In this document: positions 62,290-64,000 of the stretch, one piece after another
Layout of the letters: every line of letters starts with the position of its first letter
Position numbering within the stretch: the first letter of the stretch is position 1
Assembly (NCBI RefSeq): GCF_003664255.1
Contig: NZ_RCCV01000001.1
Coordinates: 3,968,001 to 4,032,000 of the forward strand
Source: Micromonospora sp. M71_S20
Lineage (GTDB): Bacteria > Actinomycetota > Actinomycetes > Mycobacteriales > Micromonosporaceae
Direction of reading: 5' to 3'
Length of the DNA: 64,000 nucleotides
Position numbers and translations under genes: made by a program
Notes under the pieces: model-generated
What the model was told of the DNA's origin: nothing
Databases searched by the model: none
The model's input: the letters and a program-made list of their open reading frames with translations, nothing else

Positions 62290-64000
62290 ATGTCGAGCCC
62301 CGCCGAGCGGTACGCCGCGGCGCGCCGCCGGGCCGCGCAGGCCTCACAGTTCCCGGCACTGGACGAGTTCGCCCTCGATCTGGGGTTCGATCTCGACGAC
62401 TTCCAGCGGGAGGCGTGCCAGGCTCTGGAACGGGGCAGCGGCGTCCTGGTCTGCGCTCCGACCGGCGCCGGCAAGACCGTGGTCGGCGAGTTCGCCGTGC
62501 ACCTGGCACTGCGCGGCACGCCGGCCGGCGACGCGACGGCGCCCGCGGCCGGCGACGGGGGCGCCCCGCCCCGCCGGCGCAAGTGCTTCTACACCACTCC
62601 GATCAAGGCCCTGTCGAACCAGAAGTACCACGACCTGGTCGACCGCTACGGCGCCGAGCAGGTCGGGCTGCTCACCGGCGACAACGCCATCAACGGCGAC
62701 GCCCCGGTGGTGGTGATGACCACCGAGGTGCTGCGCAACATGCTCTACGCCGGCTCGGCCACCCTCGACGGCCTGGCCTACGTGGTGATGGACGAGGTGC
62801 ACTACCTCGCCGACCGGTTCCGCGGCGGCGTGTGGGAAGAGGTGATCATCCATCTGCCCGCCTCGGTCACCCTGGTCTCCCTGTCGGCCACCGTGTCCAA
62901 CGCCGAGGAGTTCGCCGACTGGCTGGTCACCGTGCGCGGCGAGACGGCCGTGGTGGTCAGCGAGCACCGCCCGGTGCCGCTGTGGCAGCACATGCTGGTC
63001 GGCAAGCGGATGTTCGACCTGTTCCACGACGCCGATGCCGCCCGCAAGCACGACGTGCACCCCGAGCTGCTGCGCTACACCCGCGACACCATGCGCCGGC
63101 TGGAACTCGGCGAGGGGCGCAGCGCCGGCCCCGGCGGCGGCCGGCGCGGGCCCCGCTGGCGCGGCCCGATGCGCCCCGACATCGTCGACCGGCTCGACCG
63201 GGAGGGGCTGCTGCCGGCGATCCTGTTCATCTTCAGCCGCGCCGGCTGCGCCGCGGCCGTGCAGCAGTGCCTCGCCGCGGGCCTGCGGCTCACCTCCCCC
63301 GACGAGCGGGCCGAGATCCGTCGCGTCGTCGAGTCGCGGGTCACCGCCATCCCCGGCGAGGACCTGACCGTCCTCGGCTACTGGGAGTGGCTCGACGGCC
63401 TCGAACGCGGGCTGGCCGCCCACCACGCCGGCATGCTGCCGGTGTTCAAGGAGGTCGTCGAGGAGCTCTTCGTCCGGGGCCTGGTCAAGGCGGTCTTCGC
63501 TACCGAGACGCTCGCCCTGGGCATCAACATGCCGGCGCGCTGCGTCGTGCTGGAGCGGCTGGTCAAGTACAACGGCGAGGCGCACGTCGACCTGACGCCG
63601 GGGGAGTACACCCAGCTCACGGGCCGCGCCGGCCGGCGGGGCATCGACGTCGAGGGGCACGCCGTCGTCGTCTGGTCCCCGGAGACCGACCCCCGGCACG
63701 TGGCCGGTCTCGCCTCCACCCGCACCTACCCGCTGCGGTCCAGCTTCCGGCCGTCGTACAACATGGCGGTCAACCTGGTCGGCACGGTCGGCGCCGAGCC
63801 GGCCCGCGCGCTGCTGGAGTCCTCGTTCGCCCAGTTCCAGGCGGACCGCTCGGTGGTCGGCCTGGCCCGCCAGGTGCAGCGCAACACCGAGACCATCGAG
63901 GCGTACGGCGTGGAGGCGGCCTGCCACCACGGCGACTTCGACGAGTACTTCGCGCTGCGGGTGGCGATCGGCGAGCGGGAGCGGGCCATCGCCCGGCAGG
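62290..64000 (+). CDS. helY: Mtr4/Ski2-like DEAD/DEAH-box helicase HelY, 5' part
   Basis: The frame is open to the window end (570 codons), so the gene is cut off. Superfamily 2 motifs are clear: Q-like FDLDDFQREACQAL, motif I VLVCAPTGAGKTVVGEF, motif Ia TTPIKALSNQKYHDL, motif II VMDEVHYLADRFRG, motif III LVSLSATVSNAEEF, motif IV ILFIFSRAGC, motif V FATETLALGINMPAR and motif VI QLTGRAGRRGID. It matches HelY (Rv2092c), an RNA helicase of the Ski2 family presumably used in RNA turnover. The ATG follows TTGGAGGT. Its place downstream of tatC agrees with other actinomycetes, apart from the intervening insertion. Confidence 0.95.
   Translation, partial: MSSPAERYAAARRRAAQASQFPALDEFALDLGFDLDDFQREACQALERGSGVLVCAPTGAGKTVVGEFAVHLALRGTPAGDATAPAAGDGGAPPRRRKCFYTTPIKALSNQKYHDLVDRYGAEQVGLLTGDNAINGDAPVVVMTTEVLRNMLYAGSATLDGLAYVVMDEVHYLADRFRGGVWEEVIIHLPASVTLVSLSATVSNAEEFADWLVTVRGETAVVVSEHRPVPLWQHMLVGKRMFDLFHDADAARKHDVHPELLRYTRDTMRRLELGEGRSAGPGGGRRGPRWRGPMRPDIVDRLDREGLLPAILFIFSRAGCAAAVQQCLAAGLRLTSPDERAEIRRVVESRVTAIPGEDLTVLGYWEWLDGLERGLAAHHAGMLPVFKEVVEELFVRGLVKAVFATETLALGINMPARCVVLERLVKYNGEAHVDLTPGEYTQLTGRAGRRGIDVEGHAVVVWSPETDPRHVAGLASTRTYPLRSSFRPSYNMAVNLVGTVGAEPARALLESSFAQFQADRSVVGLARQVQRNTETIEAYGVEAACHHGDFDEYFALRVAIGERERAIARQ

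Overview
The window is high-GC DNA with GTG and TTG starts and a complete Pup-proteasome locus. It comes from an actinomycete. Gene content and order (arc-dop-pup-prcB-prcA-pafA-pafB-pafC-tatA-tatC, and helY at the right edge) fit Micromonosporaceae such as Micromonospora or Salinispora. The genus is inferred from content, not proven. No rRNA, tRNA, CRISPR array or intact insertion sequence was seen.

Left part (1-13.5 kb): carbohydrate and secreted functions. A truncated sugar-binding protein, an FGGY kinase and a fucose-isomerase-family enzyme form one operon that faces a LacI regulator. A second operon runs leftward and holds two DUF4127 proteins on either side of a secreted protein of unknown function. 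It is divergent from a second LacI gene, and a perfect 14-bp palindrome lies between them. A secreted DUF1906/golvesin-domain protein follows.

Middle part (13.6-31 kb): mixed housekeeping and accessory genes. These include an unusual zinc-finger SDR protein, a fatty-acid desaturase, a TetR plus paired SMR efflux operon whose operator covers the start codon, a VOC protein, an O-methyltransferase next to a dead siderophore-ABC fragment, a Ca2+/H+ antiporter, a lipoprotein metallopeptidase, a HAD phosphatase, and an FtsX/MacB-type ABC exporter downstream of a two-component system.

Proteasome region (31.4-50.8 kb): a RecB-like nuclease, a site-2 protease, trmI, a ferredoxin, arc, dop, pup, an endonuclease VII-like HNH gene overlapping prcB, prcB, prcA, pafA, small membrane proteins, a CxxC carboxymuconolactone-decarboxylase-family protein, a DUF3866 protein, a cation-diffusion facilitator, pafB, pafC, tatA and tatC. 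Pup ends in Glu, so it is ligation-ready without deamidation.

Right part (51-64 kb): a RamCSAB/AmfTSBA-type class III lanthipeptide cluster lies between tatC and the diacylglycerol-kinase/helY genes. It has a LanKC synthetase, two precursor genes with identical coding sequence and a SapB-like core, an intercistronic hairpin, a two-subunit ABC exporter and two RamR-like regulators with degenerate receivers. It probably makes a SapB-like surface-active morphogen. A diacylglycerol kinase, a TetR regulator, a HAD-like protein and the 5' part of helY close the window.

A recurring feature is that many genes begin 6-7 nt after a TANNNT -10 box and lack a Shine-Dalgarno sequence, which is the signature of leaderless mRNAs.
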